Below, in pieces: positions 18,139-27,935 of a stretch of 64,000 nucleotides of DNA. The translations under genes were made by a program, and so were the position numbers. The DNA is from an uncultured Methylomonas sp. GTDB taxonomy: Bacteria > Pseudomonadota > Gammaproteobacteria > Methylococcales > Methylomonadaceae. Location: the NCBI GenBank assembly GCA_936941155.1, contig CAKZJE010000106.1, forward strand, positions 62,001 through 126,000, read 5' to 3'. The notes beneath the pieces were generated by a model that saw only the letters and a program-made list of their open reading frames with translations, was not told the DNA's origin and searched no databases. The stretch's first letter is position 1, and each line of letters starts with the position of its first letter.

Positions 18139-20751
18139 TTAATTTCCTAACTGTTGCGCTACCCAAGCCGGAACATTTTCTAATGCGGCAGCCAATCCTG
18201 ACACATCATCACCGCCCGCTTGCGCCATATCAGGACGACCGCCGCCTTTACCGCCGACTTTCAGTGCAACAGAATTCACCAAATCCCCTGCTTTTACACG
18301 ATGAATTTGATCTTTGGAAACCCCTGCAATCAAGCTGATTTTGCCATCTTTGACATTTGCTAACACAATTGCCGTGCTGCCTAATTTATTTTTCAATTGG
18401 TCAACCATATCGCGCATGGTTTTTGGATCAATATCATCTAAACGGACTGCCAAAACTTTAATTCCATCAATTTCAATAGCTTGTGCAGTTAAATCGCCAC
18501 CTGCGGAACTGGCGATTTTTGATTTCAAACGCTCTAACTCTTTTTCTAAAGAACGATTTTTATCCAGCAATTGTGCAACTTTATCAACGGTTTTATCTAA
18601 AGGTGCTTTTAATAAGCTGGCGATATGATTTAACGCGCTGTCGGTGTTTTTGACCCAATCTAAAGCCGCTTGACCTGTGACACCTTCAATCCGTCTGACT
18701 CCCGCAGCCACACCCGATTCGCTGATAATTTTGAAAATCCCAATATCACCCGCTCTTTCCACATGCGTTCCGCCGCAAAGTTCGGTAGAAAACTCACCGA
18801 TTTTCAAAACGCGCACTTCATCTCCATATTTTTCGCCAAATAACGCCATTGCGCCAGCTTGCATTGCTTCATCTTTTGCCATCACTTGTGCATGAACGGC
18901 ATTATTCAAGCGAATTTGCGCATTCACGATTTGTTCAACTTGACTAATTTCTGTTGCGGTCATCGGTTCAAAATGCGAAAAATCGAACCGCAAACGTTCA
19001 GGATTAACCAACGAACCTTTTTGCGCAACGTGTTCGCCTAAAGTTAAACGCAACGCCGCATGGAGTAAATGGGTTGCGGAATGGTTCAATTCAGTCGCCG
19101 TTCTTTTATCAACATTCACTCGTGCATGGCAAGGTTGATTGACTTTCAGCTCGCCGGAAACGATTTTTCCTTTATGCAAGAATAAGTTACCGCCCTGTTT
19201 TTGAGTATCCGCCACTTCAAACACCGCGCCATTGGTTTCAATCAAACCGCAATCACCAACTTGACCACCTGACTCAGCATAAAACGGCGTTTTATCCAAC
19301 AACACGACACCTTCTTCACCAGCCGATAAGTTATCAACCGCCGCGCCTTTGCTAAATAATCCCACAATCGTGGCTTCGTCATCCGTGTAATGATAGCCCA
19401 CGAACTCGGTTTGGCTGTCGTGGCTAATTTCTTGATTATAATCTGTGCCAAAATTGCTTGCGCCGCGCGCTCTTTCGCGTTGTTCCGCCATTGCCACTTC
19501 AAAACCGGCATGGTCAACTGTGAGGTTATTTTCACGCGCAAAATCGGTGGTTAAATCCACTGGAAAGCCATAAGTGTCATACAGCAAAAATGCCGTGTCA
19601 CCTGGAATCACATTGCCGTCCATTTTTTCCACACAGGCTTCCAGAATTTTCATGCCCTGTTCTAAGGTTTCGGCAAAACGTTGTTCTTCTTTTTGCAACA
19701 CGCGCTCTACTTGCGCTTGTGCGGCTGTTAATTCAGGATACGCTGCGCCCATTTCTTCCACTAACGGCGCAACCAGTTTGTAGAAAAATACTTCCCGAAT
19801 CCCTAAGCGATAGCCATGTCGAATTGCGCGGCGAATAATACGGCGCAATACATAGCCGCGACCTTCGTTAGATGGCATCACACCATCCGTAATTAAAAAC
19901 GCACAAGAGCGAATGTGGTCGGCAATCACACGCAAAGAGCTGATGGTCAAATCATCCGTATTTGCTAATTGTGCAGCAACTTTCAATAGTTTTTGAAATA
20001 AATCAATCTCATAATTGTTATGTACATGTTGCACAACAGCGGCAATTCGCTCTAAACCCATGCCTGTGTCTACTGAGGGTTTTGGCAAGGGATGCAACGT
20101 ACCGTCCGCATCGCGGTTGTATTGCATGAACACCAGATTCCACACTTCAATATAACGATCGCCGTCTGCATCAGGACTGCCCGGAGGCCCTCCGGCAATG
20201 TCTTCACCGTGATCGTAAAAAATTTCGCTGCAAGGTCCACAAGGCCCTGTATCCCCCATTGACCAGAAATTATCTTTCGCACCAATGCGTGAAAAACGAG
20301 TCGCATCAATCCCAACTTCTTCTAACCAGATTTTTTCCGCTTCAGAATCTTCCTCAAAGACGGTAACCCACAGTTTTTCGGCTGGAATTTCTAATGTTTG
20401 CGTTAAAAAATCCCACGCAAATTGAATCGCTTCTCTTTTAAAATAATCACCAAAACTGAAATTGCCGAGCATTTCAAAAAAAGTATGGTGTCTGGCAGTG
20501 TAGCCGACATTTTCTAAATCGTTATGTTTGCCACCAGCGCGTACACAGCGTTGACTGGTTGCAGCCCGCGTGAAATCACGTTGCTCGCGCCCCAAAAACA
20601 CATCTTTAAACTGCACCATGCCAGCGTTAGTAAAAAGCAAAGTGGGGTCATTGCCGGGGACAAGAGAACTGCTGGGTTGTACGGAATGTCCGTGTTCGTG
20701 GAAAAAATCCAAAAAGGCAGCACGCAGTTGTGCGCTGGTCATGTTTTTCAT
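18139..20751 (-). CDS. alaS: Alanyl-tRNA synthetase
   Basis: AlaRS charges tRNA-Ala and edits mischarged serine and glycine. The 870 residues begin with the class II catalytic core: [20 protein letters not shown], then [15 protein letters not shown] and [13 protein letters not shown]. The editing domain carries [11 protein letters not shown] near residue 558 and the Zn-binding [13 protein letters not shown] near 662. The C-terminal oligomerisation and tRNA-binding domain ends [16 protein letters not shown]. The length is normal. It follows recA by 106 bp, but without the recX gene that often lies between them. Confidence 0.97.
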   Translation of the reverse strand: MKNMTSAQLRAAFLDFFHEHGHSVQPSSSLVPGNDPTLLFTNAGMVQFKDVFLGREQRDFTRAATSQRCVRAGGKHNDLENVGYTARHHTFFEMLGNFSFGDYFKREAIQFAWDFLTQTLEIPAEKLWVTVFEEDSEAEKIWLEEVGIDATRFSRIGAKDNFWSMGDTGPCGPCSEIFYDHGEDIAGGPPGSPDADGDRYIEVWNLVFMQYNRDADGTLHPLPKPSVDTGMGLERIAAVVQHVHNNYEIDLFQKLLKVAAQLANTDDLTISSLRVIADHIRSCAFLITDGVMPSNEGRGYVLRRIIRRAIRHGYRLGIREVFFYKLVAPLVEEMGAAYPELTAAQAQVERVLQKEEQRFAETLEQGMKILEACVEKMDGNVIPGDTAFLLYDTYGFPVDLTTDFARENNLTVDHAGFEVAMAEQRERARGASNFGTDYNQEISHDSQTEFVGYHYTDDEATIVGLFSKGAAVDNLSAGEEGVVLLDKTPFYAESGGQVGDCGLIETNGAVFEVADTQKQGGNLFLHKGKIVSGELKVNQPCHARVNVDKRTATELNHSATHLLHAALRLTLGEHVAQKGSLVNPERLRFDFSHFEPMTATEISQVEQIVNAQIRLNNAVHAQVMAKDEAMQAGAMALFGEKYGDEVRVLKIGEFSTELCGGTHVERAGDIGIFKIISESGVAAGVRRIEGVTGQAALDWVKNTDSALNHIASLLKAPLDKTVDKVAQLLDKNRSLEKELERLKSKIASSAGGDLTAQAIEIDGIKVLAVRLDDIDPKTMRDMVDQLKNKLGSTAIVLANVKDGKISLIAGVSKDQIHRVKAGDLVNSVALKVGGKGGGRPDMAQAGGDDVSGLAAALENVPAWVAQQLGN

Positions 20752-20857
20752 AATGTTAAAAACGGGTTAATAATAAAAATTTAAAGACTGTGTAAAAAAG
20801 TGGGAGCGCGAATAGATTGAATGAGCTGTCCTGTTAATTTTTCAACGCAATCACAGA

Positions 20858-21919
20858 TTATAACGGTGCATAAGGATCATCTATATCGCTGTAAAATGCG
20901 GCATCGTTATTGATTGGCGTTTGAATCCGCTTATTAAAAACTAAATCGCGAATTTGCGCCTCTAATTGTTGGGCTTTTTCAGGATGTTCTGCTAAAAAGG
21001 AGCGCACATTTTCTTTGCCTTGCCCCAATTTTTCATCACCGTAAGCATACCAAGAACCTGATTTTTTTAACAAACCATATTGCACACCTAAATCAATCAG
21101 TTCACCGAAAAACGACACACCTTCACCGTATAAAATTTCAAAAACTGCTTCTTTAAAAGGCGGCGCAACTTTATTTTTCACCACTTTAATGCGCGTTTCG
21201 TTACCAATGACTTCATCATCTTTTTTCACTGAACCAATCCGGCGAATATCAAGGCGAATTGAAGAATAAAATTTTAACGCATTCCCGCCTGTGGTCGTTT
21301 CTGGGCTGCCAAACGTGACACCAATTTTACTTCTTAATTGGTTAATAAAAATCACTAAGGTATTGGTTCGGTTGATGTTTGCTGTTAATTTGCGTAACGC
21401 TTGCGACATTAATCGTGCTTGCAAACCCATGTGGGACGCGCCCATATCGCCTTCCAGCTCTGCTTTCGGGGTTAAAGCCGCCACAGAATCTATCACCACA
21501 ATATCCACCGCGCCAGAACGCACCAACATATCGGCGATTTCTAAAGCTTGTTCGCCATTATCGGGTTGCGAAACCAGCAAATCATCCATATTTACGCCGA
21601 TTTTTTCGGCATAACTCGGATCTAACGCATGTTCTGCATCCACAAAAGCCGCTGTGCCGCCGGTTTTCTGCACCTGCGCAATCACTTCCAGAGTCATGGT
21701 GGTTTTGCCTGATGATTCAGGGCCATAAATTTCAATCACTCGCCCTTTCGGTAAACCGCCACAGCCCAGCGCAATATCTAAGGATAAAGAGCCAGTAGGC
21801 ACAACTTGAATATCGCGAAACGTAGCGACATCGCCCATGCGCATCACAGAACCTTTGCCGAATTGCTTTTCAATTTGCAATAAAGCGGCGTTGAGAGCTT
21901 GCTGTTTATTCGTGTCCAT
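20858..21919 (-). CDS. recA: Recombinase RecA
   Basis: RecA forms filaments on single-stranded DNA for strand exchange and stimulates LexA self-cleavage. From ATG 21919 the protein has 353 residues, starting [20 protein letters not shown] and including [11 protein letters not shown], the Walker [10 protein letters not shown] near residue 67, [14 protein letters not shown], and [21 protein letters not shown] (loop 2 region). The open frame reaches 21970, adding 17 residues that RecA proteins do not normally have. No clear SOS box (CTG-N10-CAG) is seen in the short upstream gap, and the upstream gene ends just 59 bases before the start. Confidence 0.97.
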   Translation of the reverse strand: MDTNKQQALNAALLQIEKQFGKGSVMRMGDVATFRDIQVVPTGSLSLDIALGCGGLPKGRVIEIYGPESSGKTTMTLEVIAQVQKTGGTAAFVDAEHALDPSYAEKIGVNMDDLLVSQPDNGEQALEIADMLVRSGAVDIVVIDSVAALTPKAELEGDMGASHMGLQARLMSQALRKLTANINRTNTLVIFINQLRSKIGVTFGSPETTTGGNALKFYSSIRLDIRRIGSVKKDDEVIGNETRIKVVKNKVAPPFKEAVFEILYGEGVSFFGELIDLGVQYGLLKKSGSWYAYGDEKLGQGKENVRSFLAEHPEKAQQLEAQIRDLVFNKRIQTPINNDAAFYSDIDDPYAPL

Positions 21920-21978
21920 ATATTTTAAGCCTAGAGGTTTAACGTTTAAGGAGGAAGAGGGAGTTTGCATTGCTTGAA

Positions 21979-22572
21979 TTATGCGGCAACGGGTAATTTT
22001 AAAAGATTGGCAACATATTCACTTGGTTTTTGCTTAAGCGCGAACACGCTGATTTCAAAATTTCCAACCGAATAATAAGTGATTGGAAAGCCGCATTCTT
22101 TTAAAACAGATAACAAAGATTTGGTGAAAAATCCGGTTTTGTGCGCATAAAAATCTTGCCCGCTGCGTTCTATTTGTTTGCCAAAACCGTAAATAACGTC
22201 TTTTACTGCGATAGGCCCTGCGGGGGATTGATACAAAACGTCATTAATATCCATATTGTTTTTTACCACATGCTGCATCAATGCTTGAATATCAGGAACT
22301 CTGATATGCGCAAAGCCGTCGCTTTTTAAAATATGGTGAAAGCCTTTTAAGACTTTTGGCACATCGTGGCTGTAATAATGTTCTAAATTGTGCGAGCAAT
22401 AAACGCTGTCGTAGTCATCGCTGGTGATTTGATCTAACAAACGGGCATCACAAACGATGTCAGGGTTGCCTGTGGGGTCAATATCTAAAAGGTGGTGCGT
22501 CCAGCCGTCATAGTGTGCAGGAATTGCGATAGCTTTGCTGTTGCCGCCTACGTTGAGCAGTTTTTTTTGCAT
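21979..22572 (-). CDS. Class I SAM-dependent methyltransferase, unknown substrate
   Basis: The 197 residues carry a methyltransferase-11-like fold. [20 protein letters not shown] replaces the usual glycine-rich motif [21 protein letters not shown] holds the acidic residue after strand 2, and [21 protein letters not shown] is the typical motif IV/HNLEH. Later come [14 protein letters not shown] and a C-terminal substrate domain. HNLEHY methyltransferases of this type often act on sugars or lipids, but no specific substrate can be given. The gene ends 59 bases before recA and may be co-transcribed with it, an unusual upstream partner. Confidence 0.7.
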   Translation of the reverse strand: MQKKLLNVGGNSKAIAIPAHYDGWTHHLLDIDPTGNPDIVCDARLLDQITSDDYDSVYCSHNLEHYYSHDVPKVLKGFHHILKSDGFAHIRVPDIQALMQHVVKNNMDINDVLYQSPAGPIAVKDVIYGFGKQIERSGQDFYAHKTGFFTKSLLSVLKECGFPITYYSVGNFEISVFALKQKPSEYVANLLKLPVAA

Positions 22573-22918
22573 AGATGTTGTCGCTTTTTCAATTTAGTGT
22601 AATGAGCGGTGATGATAACGTGATGTTTGGTTTTTATCAATTAAACAGAGTGACTATTGTCAGTGCAATCAAGACTTTTTCTTTAACTTGTAAATATCTG
22701 CTCAAAAGTTTTTGGGTATTGCAAACGGTAGGCGCAAATTTATTCACGATTTAACAGGATGAAAACTTTTCAAGACGACCAGTCGACTTGAAAGTTTCAC
22801 GATATTCAAACTTTGAAATAACAAGTCCGTAGCTATAAATTATGAGTGCATCTTACAATCACAACTATTTGTTTCTGCATTGCTTTTAAGAGAATGACAG
22901 ATGCTTTTGAGCAATAAA
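22573..22918. other. Intergenic region with one palindrome copy
   Basis: No coding sequence is visible in about 345 bp. It lies downstream of the LOG-family gene and upstream of the methyltransferase gene (both minus strand). It contains the variant palindrome at 22772-22789. Confidence 0.6.
22772..22789. repeat. Dispersed 18-bp palindrome, copy 2 (variant)
   Basis: AAGACGACCAGTCGACTT differs from the consensus by one base in the right arm (GTCGACTT for GTCGTCTT). It is preceded by AAAACTTTTC and followed by GAAAGTTTC. Confidence 0.75.
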
Positions 22919-23509
22919 TTAACACTCTTCTTTAACAAGCCATTGTTTTGCAGCAGGCGCGGCATAATTCAGATAGCGTTCTATCAGCGCGTCTGGATTT
23001 TTCTCCACCATCAACAACTCACGGTGATGGTGTTTAACAAACTGCTCTGCCAAAACGTGATCCAAAAAGGCAATCAATGAATCGTAATAACCTTCCACAT
23101 TCAGCAGTCCACAAGGCTTGTGATGAAATCCCAATTGCGCCCAAGTCCAAATCTCAAACAACTCTTCTAACGTGCCAATTCCGCCGGGAAGCGCAGTAAA
23201 TCCATCTGAAAGCTCTGCCATGCGCATTTTTCGCTCGTGCATAGACTGAGTGATGTGCAATTCAGTCAGATGGTTGTGTAGAATTTCTTTATGCGCTAAA
23301 GCTTGCGGGATAACGCCGATGACTTGACCGCCAAGCTCTAACACGCGATTGGCGATGATTCCCATGATGCCGATACTAGCACCGCCATACACTAATCTAA
23401 TGTTTCGGCGCACTAATGCGTCGGCAAGTGAATGAGCGGCAAAGCTGTATGCTTCAAGCCGCCCAGAACTAGAGCCACAATAGACACACAGACTATTTAT
23501 CGTGGACAT
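22919..23509 (-). CDS. LOG-family nucleotide 5'-monophosphate phosphoribohydrolase
   Basis: LOG-family enzymes release a base from nucleoside 5'-monophosphates, first studied as cytokinin activation in plants; in bacteria they act on AMP and related nucleotides. The 196 residues start INSLCVYCGSSSGR, then have LVYGGASIGIMGIIANRVLE and the signature PGGIGTLEELFEIWTW near residue 108, with the catalytic Arg and Glu environment intact. The length fits. The gene follows the yebC-like gene by 17 bp on the same strand, so they probably share a transcript. Confidence 0.88.
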   Translation of the reverse strand: MSTINSLCVYCGSSSGRLEAYSFAAHSLADALVRRNIRLVYGGASIGIMGIIANRVLELGGQVIGVIPQALAHKEILHNHLTELHITQSMHERKMRMAELSDGFTALPGGIGTLEELFEIWTWAQLGFHHKPCGLLNVEGYYDSLIAFLDHVLAEQFVKHHHRELLMVEKNPDALIERYLNYAAPAAKQWLVKEEC

Positions 23510-23526
23510 GATTTTTTCCTGATGAT

Positions 23527-24252
23527 TTAAGCGGCTGCAAATTCGGCATCATGGTAAACATTCTGCACATCATCCAACTCGTTCAACATATCAATAAATT
23601 TATCGAACATCACAATGTCATCACCGCTAATCGTAGTTGAATCTTTGGGCAAAAATTGAATTTCATCCACATCAAAATCAATATCGCCCAACAAATCTAA
23701 TAACGCTTGTTTGGCTTTAAAATAATCTGTTTGCGGCATAAACACAGTGACTTTTGCATCTTCGCTTTCAATATCCGCCACATCCACATCTGCCGAAAGC
23801 AATGCTTCAAGAATTGCGTCTTCGTTATCATTTTTAAAGACGAAAATAGCCGCGTGATCAAACATGTGACTGACTGTGCCTTGCGTGCCGATTTTGCATT
23901 TTGTTTTGGTAAAACACAGGCGCACATCACCAAACGTGCGATTAGGATTATCCGTTAAGCAATCAACAATCACCTTGCAACCGCCTGGGCCATAACCTTC
24001 ATAACGCGCCGGCGCAAAATCTTCACCGCCACCGCCTTTGGCTTTATCGAGGGCTTTTTCAATCACATGCGTAGGCACTTGGTCTTTTTTGGCACGCTCA
24101 ATCAAGCCGCGCAATGCTAAATTTCCGGCAGGGTCAAAACCGCCTGCTTTAGCACTCACATAGATTTCTCGACCATATTTGCTGTAAACCTTCGCTTTGG
24201 CATCAGATGTTTTGGCCATCGACTCTTTGCGGTTTTGATACGCTCTTCCCAT
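23527..24252 (-). CDS. yebC: YebC/PmpR (TACO1-like) family protein
   Basis: This family has been described as transcriptional regulators and, more recently, as factors that help ribosomes through difficult sequences. The 241 residues match it throughout: [19 protein letters not shown], then [39 protein letters not shown], and [20 protein letters not shown]. The start MGRAYQ is the family-typical one. Unlike the usual YebC neighbourhood it is not beside ruvC; the LOG-family gene follows it. Confidence 0.9.
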   Translation of the reverse strand: MGRAYQNRKESMAKTSDAKAKVYSKYGREIYVSAKAGGFDPAGNLALRGLIERAKKDQVPTHVIEKALDKAKGGGGEDFAPARYEGYGPGGCKVIVDCLTDNPNRTFGDVRLCFTKTKCKIGTQGTVSHMFDHAAIFVFKNDNEDAILEALLSADVDVADIESEDAKVTVFMPQTDYFKAKQALLDLLGDIDFDVDEIQFLPKDSTTISGDDIVMFDKFIDMLNELDDVQNVYHDAEFAAA

Positions 24253-24416
24253 TTTGTTGCGGCTCCAAATAATAATAAAACCACAGATTTTACCGATTAA
24301 GCATGATGATTGGAAACTTATTGCGTCTTAGCAAGAATATTCTTAAACCAAAAATCTTTATGCACGGGTCACTAAACCTCATCTAATTTGAGAAACGTAG
24401 TTTTTTGTTGAACCGT

Positions 24417-24440
24417 AGAGACGCAATATTTTGCGTCTCT
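24417..24440. repeat. Perfect hairpin of an extragenic palindrome
   Basis: AGAGACGCAA and TTGCGTCTCT are exact inverted arms around TATT. The form is that of a dispersed extragenic palindrome rather than a terminator, since both neighbouring genes point away from it. Confidence 0.75.
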
Positions 24441-24653
24441 TGTATTATAACCTCGCCTTGAAAGCAAGATTCAGGGCAAAAGTCACTGGATGCCGGTTGC
24501 GTCTTTGGATTCCCAAATCCGTGTTGTAGATATTGCAGCAGTGACTTACTTTAAACCAACAATCGAACAGTATCTACAAAGAACGATAAATGAATAATTT
24601 ATTACATACACTGCCCCCAAGAAACGCTCTTTATAAGTTGCACAAAATTTTTA

Positions 24654-24671
24654 AAGACGACTGGTCATCTT
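24654..24671. repeat. Dispersed 18-bp palindrome, copy 3 (variant)
   Basis: AAGACGACTGGTCATCTT, one mismatch between the arms. It lies 13 bases before copy 4, so two copies are in tandem here. Confidence 0.75.
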
Positions 24672-24684
24672 AAGAAAATTTTAA

Positions 24685-24702
24685 AAAACGACCGGTCGTC
24701 TT
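24685..24702. repeat. Dispersed 18-bp palindrome, copy 4
   Basis: AAAACGACCGGTCGTCTT, followed by GAAAATTTTC. The centre is CG, and one outer base differs from the consensus. Confidence 0.75.
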
Positions 24703-24899
24703 GAAAATTTTCAAGCGTTTAATACGTTACAAACTTATGTAAACGCGACTAATCGTATCTCTACTGAACACACAGCCTAAGCAATTGACTCAAAACACAT
24801 CCAAAACCCACTTTCCTTGCAACAATACCCCGCCCACCTCACAAAATCTCTGCTATCCTATTCGCATTTTATTTTTACACTTTTTAACACTCAAAAATT

Positions 24900-25859
24900 A
24901 TGCAAATTGACGTATTTAATGGCGATGCTGACGGCATCTGCGCACTAGTGCAACTGCGCCTTGCGCAACCTGTTGACTCTGTTTTAATCACAGGAATCAA
25001 ACGCGATATTGAATTATTAAGCCAAGTCCAAGCCAGCAGCGGCGATAAAGTCGCGGTTTTGGACATTTCCTTAGCCAGCAACCACACACACTTACTCCGA
25101 GTTTTAGACGCGGGCGCGGAAGTTTTTTATGTCGATCACCATGCCGCCGGCGAAATTCCACAGCATCCCGCCCTGAAAACCTTAATTAATACCGATGCCA
25201 ATATCTGCACCAGTTTATTAGTTGACCAACACTTAAAGGGACAATTTAAAGCATGGGCAGTCACCGCCGCCTTTGGCGACAATATGGACACCAGCGCAAT
25301 GCAAGCCGCAGCGGGTTTGGGATTAACGCAATCGCAACTGGAACAATTAAAAAACCTAGGAATTTGCATTAACTACAACGGCTACGGCGCAAACGTCAGC
25401 GACTTACACTTTCCACCCGCCACGCTGTACCGCGAATTATCGCGTTACGCCTCACCGTTTGACTTTATGACAGACAACGCGCCAACCTATCAAAAATTGT
25501 TAGCGGGCTATGCGGATGATATGAACCAAGCTTTACAAACTCCCACAGAATATGCCAATGAAAATGTGGCAGTTTATAGTTTGCCGGATGAAGCATGGTC
25601 GCGGCGCATCAGCGGTGTGTTTGGCAATGAACTCGCGAATCAATTTCCCACTCGCGCCCACGCCGTGCTCAGTTTCAACACACAAGGCGGCTATTTAATC
25701 AGTGTGCGTGCGCCTTTAACCAACAAAACCGGCGCGGATGAATTATGCTCCGCGTTTCCAACAGGCGGCGGGCGCAAAGGCGCGGCAGGGATAAATCACT
25801 TGCCAAAAGAACAACTTTCTGAATTTATTCAACGCTTTGCATCAAAATACGCTGTTTAA
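24900..25859 (+). CDS. DHH-family phosphoesterase
   Basis: DHH enzymes cleave phosphodiesters in short RNA, nanoRNA or cyclic dinucleotides with Mn ions. The 319 residues have the metal-binding set: DVFNGDADGICAL near residue 5, VAVLDISLASNHTHL near 50, and YVDHHAAGEIP (the DHH motif) near 79. The second half ends SAFPTGGGRKGAAGINHL. The DHHA1 family signature here is usually GGGH; this protein has GGGR, which suggests an altered substrate pocket. No ribosome-binding site is obvious. Its exact substrate cannot be told. Confidence 0.8.
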   Translation: MQIDVFNGDADGICALVQLRLAQPVDSVLITGIKRDIELLSQVQASSGDKVAVLDISLASNHTHLLRVLDAGAEVFYVDHHAAGEIPQHPALKTLINTDANICTSLLVDQHLKGQFKAWAVTAAFGDNMDTSAMQAAAGLGLTQSQLEQLKNLGICINYNGYGANVSDLHFPPATLYRELSRYASPFDFMTDNAPTYQKLLAGYADDMNQALQTPTEYANENVAVYSLPDEAWSRRISGVFGNELANQFPTRAHAVLSFNTQGGYLISVRAPLTNKTGADELCSAFPTGGGRKGAAGINHLPKEQLSEFIQRFASKYAV

Positions 25860-25867
25860 ATTCATTG

Positions 25868-25956
25868 GTCTGAATCAAGATTCACACGATTTTAGGATTC
25901 ACAGGATTTTTAGATTATCTTGAAAATCCTCAAATTCTGAAAATCCTGATTCAGAC
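25868..25956. repeat. Inverted repeat of the 'aatcctgattcagac' type
   Basis: GTCTGAATCAAGATT (25868-25882) pairs with AATCCTGATTCAGAC (25942-25956) with one mismatch, with further AATCCT words between. A related half-copy occurs near 63484-63525 (ATCTTGCTTCAGAC). It could serve as terminator of the DHH gene, but it looks like a dispersed extragenic repeat. Confidence 0.6.
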
Positions 25957-26002
25957 AAAAAATAATCTTATCAATCACTTATTTTGAAATTGGAAACAAT
26001 TT

Positions 26003-26266
26003 ATGAAAACACTTATTTCAATCTCGTTGTTGCTTTTGCTCACTGGTTGCAAACAAGACCAACAAAACGAATTAGCTCGCAAAGTCGTTGAATATTTAGA
26101 CGGTAATTATCAAATTACTTACGCCAACGGCTCAACGTCAAAAACTTGGATTGTTCGCAATGGCAAAGTCACCTCTAACCCAAAAGGTTATTACTTTTTT
26201 TGGGATGAGAAAAAACATTACATCCAAACGCCGATTGAAAATACCTTTATGGAGGAAATTGATTAA
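26003..26266 (+). CDS. Small lipoprotein of unknown function
   Basis: The 87 residues start MKTLISISLLLLLTGCKQDQ. LLTGC is a good lipobox, so Cys16 should be lipidated. The mature part (YLDGNYQITYANGSTSKTWI and onward) is short and has no recognised domain. Its TAA stop overlaps the A of the rlmJ ATG, so the two genes are translationally coupled. Confidence 0.65.
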   Translation: MKTLISISLLLLLTGCKQDQQNELARKVVEYLDGNYQITYANGSTSKTWIVRNGKVTSNPKGYYFFWDEKKHYIQTPIENTFMEEID

Positions 26267-27114
26267 TGCTCAGTTATCGTCATGCTTTTCACGCTGGAAA
26301 TTATGCGGATGTGGTTAAGCACTTGATTTTAAATTTAATAATGGAGTCTTTATGCAAAAAAGAATCGCCATTTTGTTATTTAGAAACCCACGCAGGCACG
26401 GGTTTTTATGATTTAAGCAGTGAATTTGCCGAAAAAACCGGCGAATTTAAAGAGGGAATTCAACTTTTGTGGCGATTGCCGGAAGCTGTGATTCATCCGT
26501 TAGCGACAACGTATATGCGCACACTGCGGGCGTTTAATCCGGGGCAGAATTTGAACACTTATTTAGGCTCGCCTGCATTTGCGCGGCATTTTTTGCGTCC
26601 GCACGATGCCATGAATTTGATGGAACTCCACCCGCAGGATGTGGAATTGCTGAAAAATAGTTTCAAAAAAGATAAACAAGTGCATATTCATCAGCGCGAC
26701 GGTTTTGAGGGTTTGATTGCGCTGGTGCCGCCGAAAGAAAAACGTGGGCTGGTGTTGATTGATCCGTCTTATGAGTTGAAACAGGATTATTTGCAGGTGG
26801 TGGAAACCTTGAAACTGGCGCATAAGCGTTGGCAGCAGGGGATTTATGCGGTGTGGTATCCGTTGTTGAATGGTTTGCCGCAGGAGGCGATGCTGAAAAA
26901 GTTGGCAAATAGCGGGATTAAAAAGATTTTGGTGGTGGAGTTGAGTCGTGAAGCCAGCCACACGCCGCGCGCGATGTATGGCACGGGGATGGTGATTATT
27001 AATCCGCCGTATCAATTGGAGGAAAAGTTGCAGGCGTTGTTGCCTTGGTTGTGGAAGTTGTTGTCGCCGCAGGCTGAGGGAAAATGGCGGGTTGAGTGGT
27101 TGGTGGGTGAGTAA
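26266..27114 (+). CDS. rlmJ: 23S rRNA (adenine2030-N6)-methyltransferase RlmJ
   Basis: RlmJ methylates A2030 of 23S rRNA. The 282 residues start with the family signature MLSYRHAFHAGNYADVVKH and then have LETHAGTGFYDL (SAM motif I region) near residue 44, LHPQDVELL, and the catalytic motif LVLIDPSYELKQDY near 161 (DPPY-type, here DPSY). The C-terminus MVIINPPYQLEEKL is also family-typical. The length fits. It overlaps the upstream lipoprotein gene by 1 base and precedes the defence-like cluster by 3 bases. Confidence 0.93.
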   Translation: MLSYRHAFHAGNYADVVKHLILNLIMESLCKKESPFCYLETHAGTGFYDLSSEFAEKTGEFKEGIQLLWRLPEAVIHPLATTYMRTLRAFNPGQNLNTYLGSPAFARHFLRPHDAMNLMELHPQDVELLKNSFKKDKQVHIHQRDGFEGLIALVPPKEKRGLVLIDPSYELKQDYLQVVETLKLAHKRWQQGIYAVWYPLLNGLPQEAMLKKLANSGIKKILVVELSREASHTPRAMYGTGMVIINPPYQLEEKLQALLPWLWKLLSPQAEGKWRVEWLVGE

Positions 27115-27117
27115 AAT

Positions 27118-27921
27118 ATGTTTGATTTTCTAGGGATATTTGAACAACTTCACGAAGCTCAAGCGCATTTTATCGGTCAAATAGGCGAGTCTGCTTTTAG
27201 TCAATATGCTCAACAACATTTGAGCAATGATTATTATATTTTTAACAACATTGTTCTAAAAGCAAATAATGGCACAACACAAATAGATCAAATTATTCTT
27301 TCTAAATTTGGTCTGTTTGTTGTTGAAATAAAAAGTTATAAAGGCTGGATTTGGGGCGATGCCAATAATGCGCAATGGACACAAACATTACCAAGTGGTA
27401 AATATAAATTTCAAAATCCTTTAAGACAAAACTATAAGCATATTAAAACCTTGCAATCTATTTTAGGTTGCCCTGAAAGTCATTTGAAATCTCTTATTGT
27501 TTTTTCAGCGCATTCTGAATTTAGAACTGAATTACCTAATAATGTAGTGCGCGGCGGTATAGACTACATTAACTTTATTAAACAATATCAATCAGTTTTG
27601 CTATCCGATAAAGAGGTAACTCTTATCATTGAAAAAATACTGAGTAATCGTTTGAGTAATGAAGAACATCAGGCGCATATTCAAAAAATAAAAGAGCAAT
27701 ACAATAATGCTGATGAAAAGAATGCGCCTCAGTGTCCACGATGCGCTAAGACAATGGTTTTGAGAAAATCAAAATCCGCAAATAATTATGGACAGACTTT
27801 CTGGGGCTGTAGTCAATATCCTAATTGTAAAGCGATTATTAATATAAAGGGCGATAAAGAAAAAGCAGAGGAAGCAGCAAGGCAAGTTAATAGACTTATT
27901 AATTCTCTTTTAAGATTTTAA
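27118..27921 (+). CDS. NERD-domain nuclease-like protein with zinc finger
   Basis: NERD is a nuclease-related domain of the PD-(D/E)xK class. In this 267-residue protein IGESAFSQYAQQHL begins the domain, and TQIDQIILSKFGLFVVEIKS gives Asp near residue 58 and the E-I-K catalytic pair near 70. A C-terminal topoisomerase-type C4 zinc finger follows from residue 203, with CPRC and then CSQYPNC, separated by KSANNYGQTFWG. Such NERD plus zinc-finger proteins are widespread with unknown function. The gene starts 3 bases after rlmJ and ends 15 bases before the ATPase gene, in a same-strand run with the PIN and Fic genes. Confidence 0.85.
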   Translation: MFDFLGIFEQLHEAQAHFIGQIGESAFSQYAQQHLSNDYYIFNNIVLKANNGTTQIDQIILSKFGLFVVEIKSYKGWIWGDANNAQWTQTLPSGKYKFQNPLRQNYKHIKTLQSILGCPESHLKSLIVFSAHSEFRTELPNNVVRGGIDYINFIKQYQSVLLSDKEVTLIIEKILSNRLSNEEHQAHIQKIKEQYNNADEKNAPQCPRCAKTMVLRKSKSANNYGQTFWGCSQYPNCKAIINIKGDKEKAEEAARQVNRLINSLLRF

Positions 27922-27935
27922 ATATTAAAAATAAA

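Larger units (their letters stand above)
24253..24899. other. Intergenic region between divergent genes, repeat-rich
   Basis: About 650 bp without a gene. It carries a perfect hairpin (24417-24440), two copies of the dispersed palindrome (24654-24671 and 24685-24702), and AT-rich DNA that should hold the promoters of the divergent yebC and DHH genes. No specific promoter was selected. Confidence 0.6.

Noticed and set aside
21379-21798. 139-residue plus-strand frame inside recA
   Set aside because: It is antisense to RecA and has no family resemblance.
21920-21970. RecA start at ATG 21970
   Set aside because: The added 17 residues are not RecA-like; the family start is at MDTNKQQAL (21919).
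26563-27015. 150-residue minus-strand frame inside rlmJ
   Set aside because: It is an antisense shadow of rlmJ with His/Gln-rich low-complexity sequence and no ribosome-binding site.
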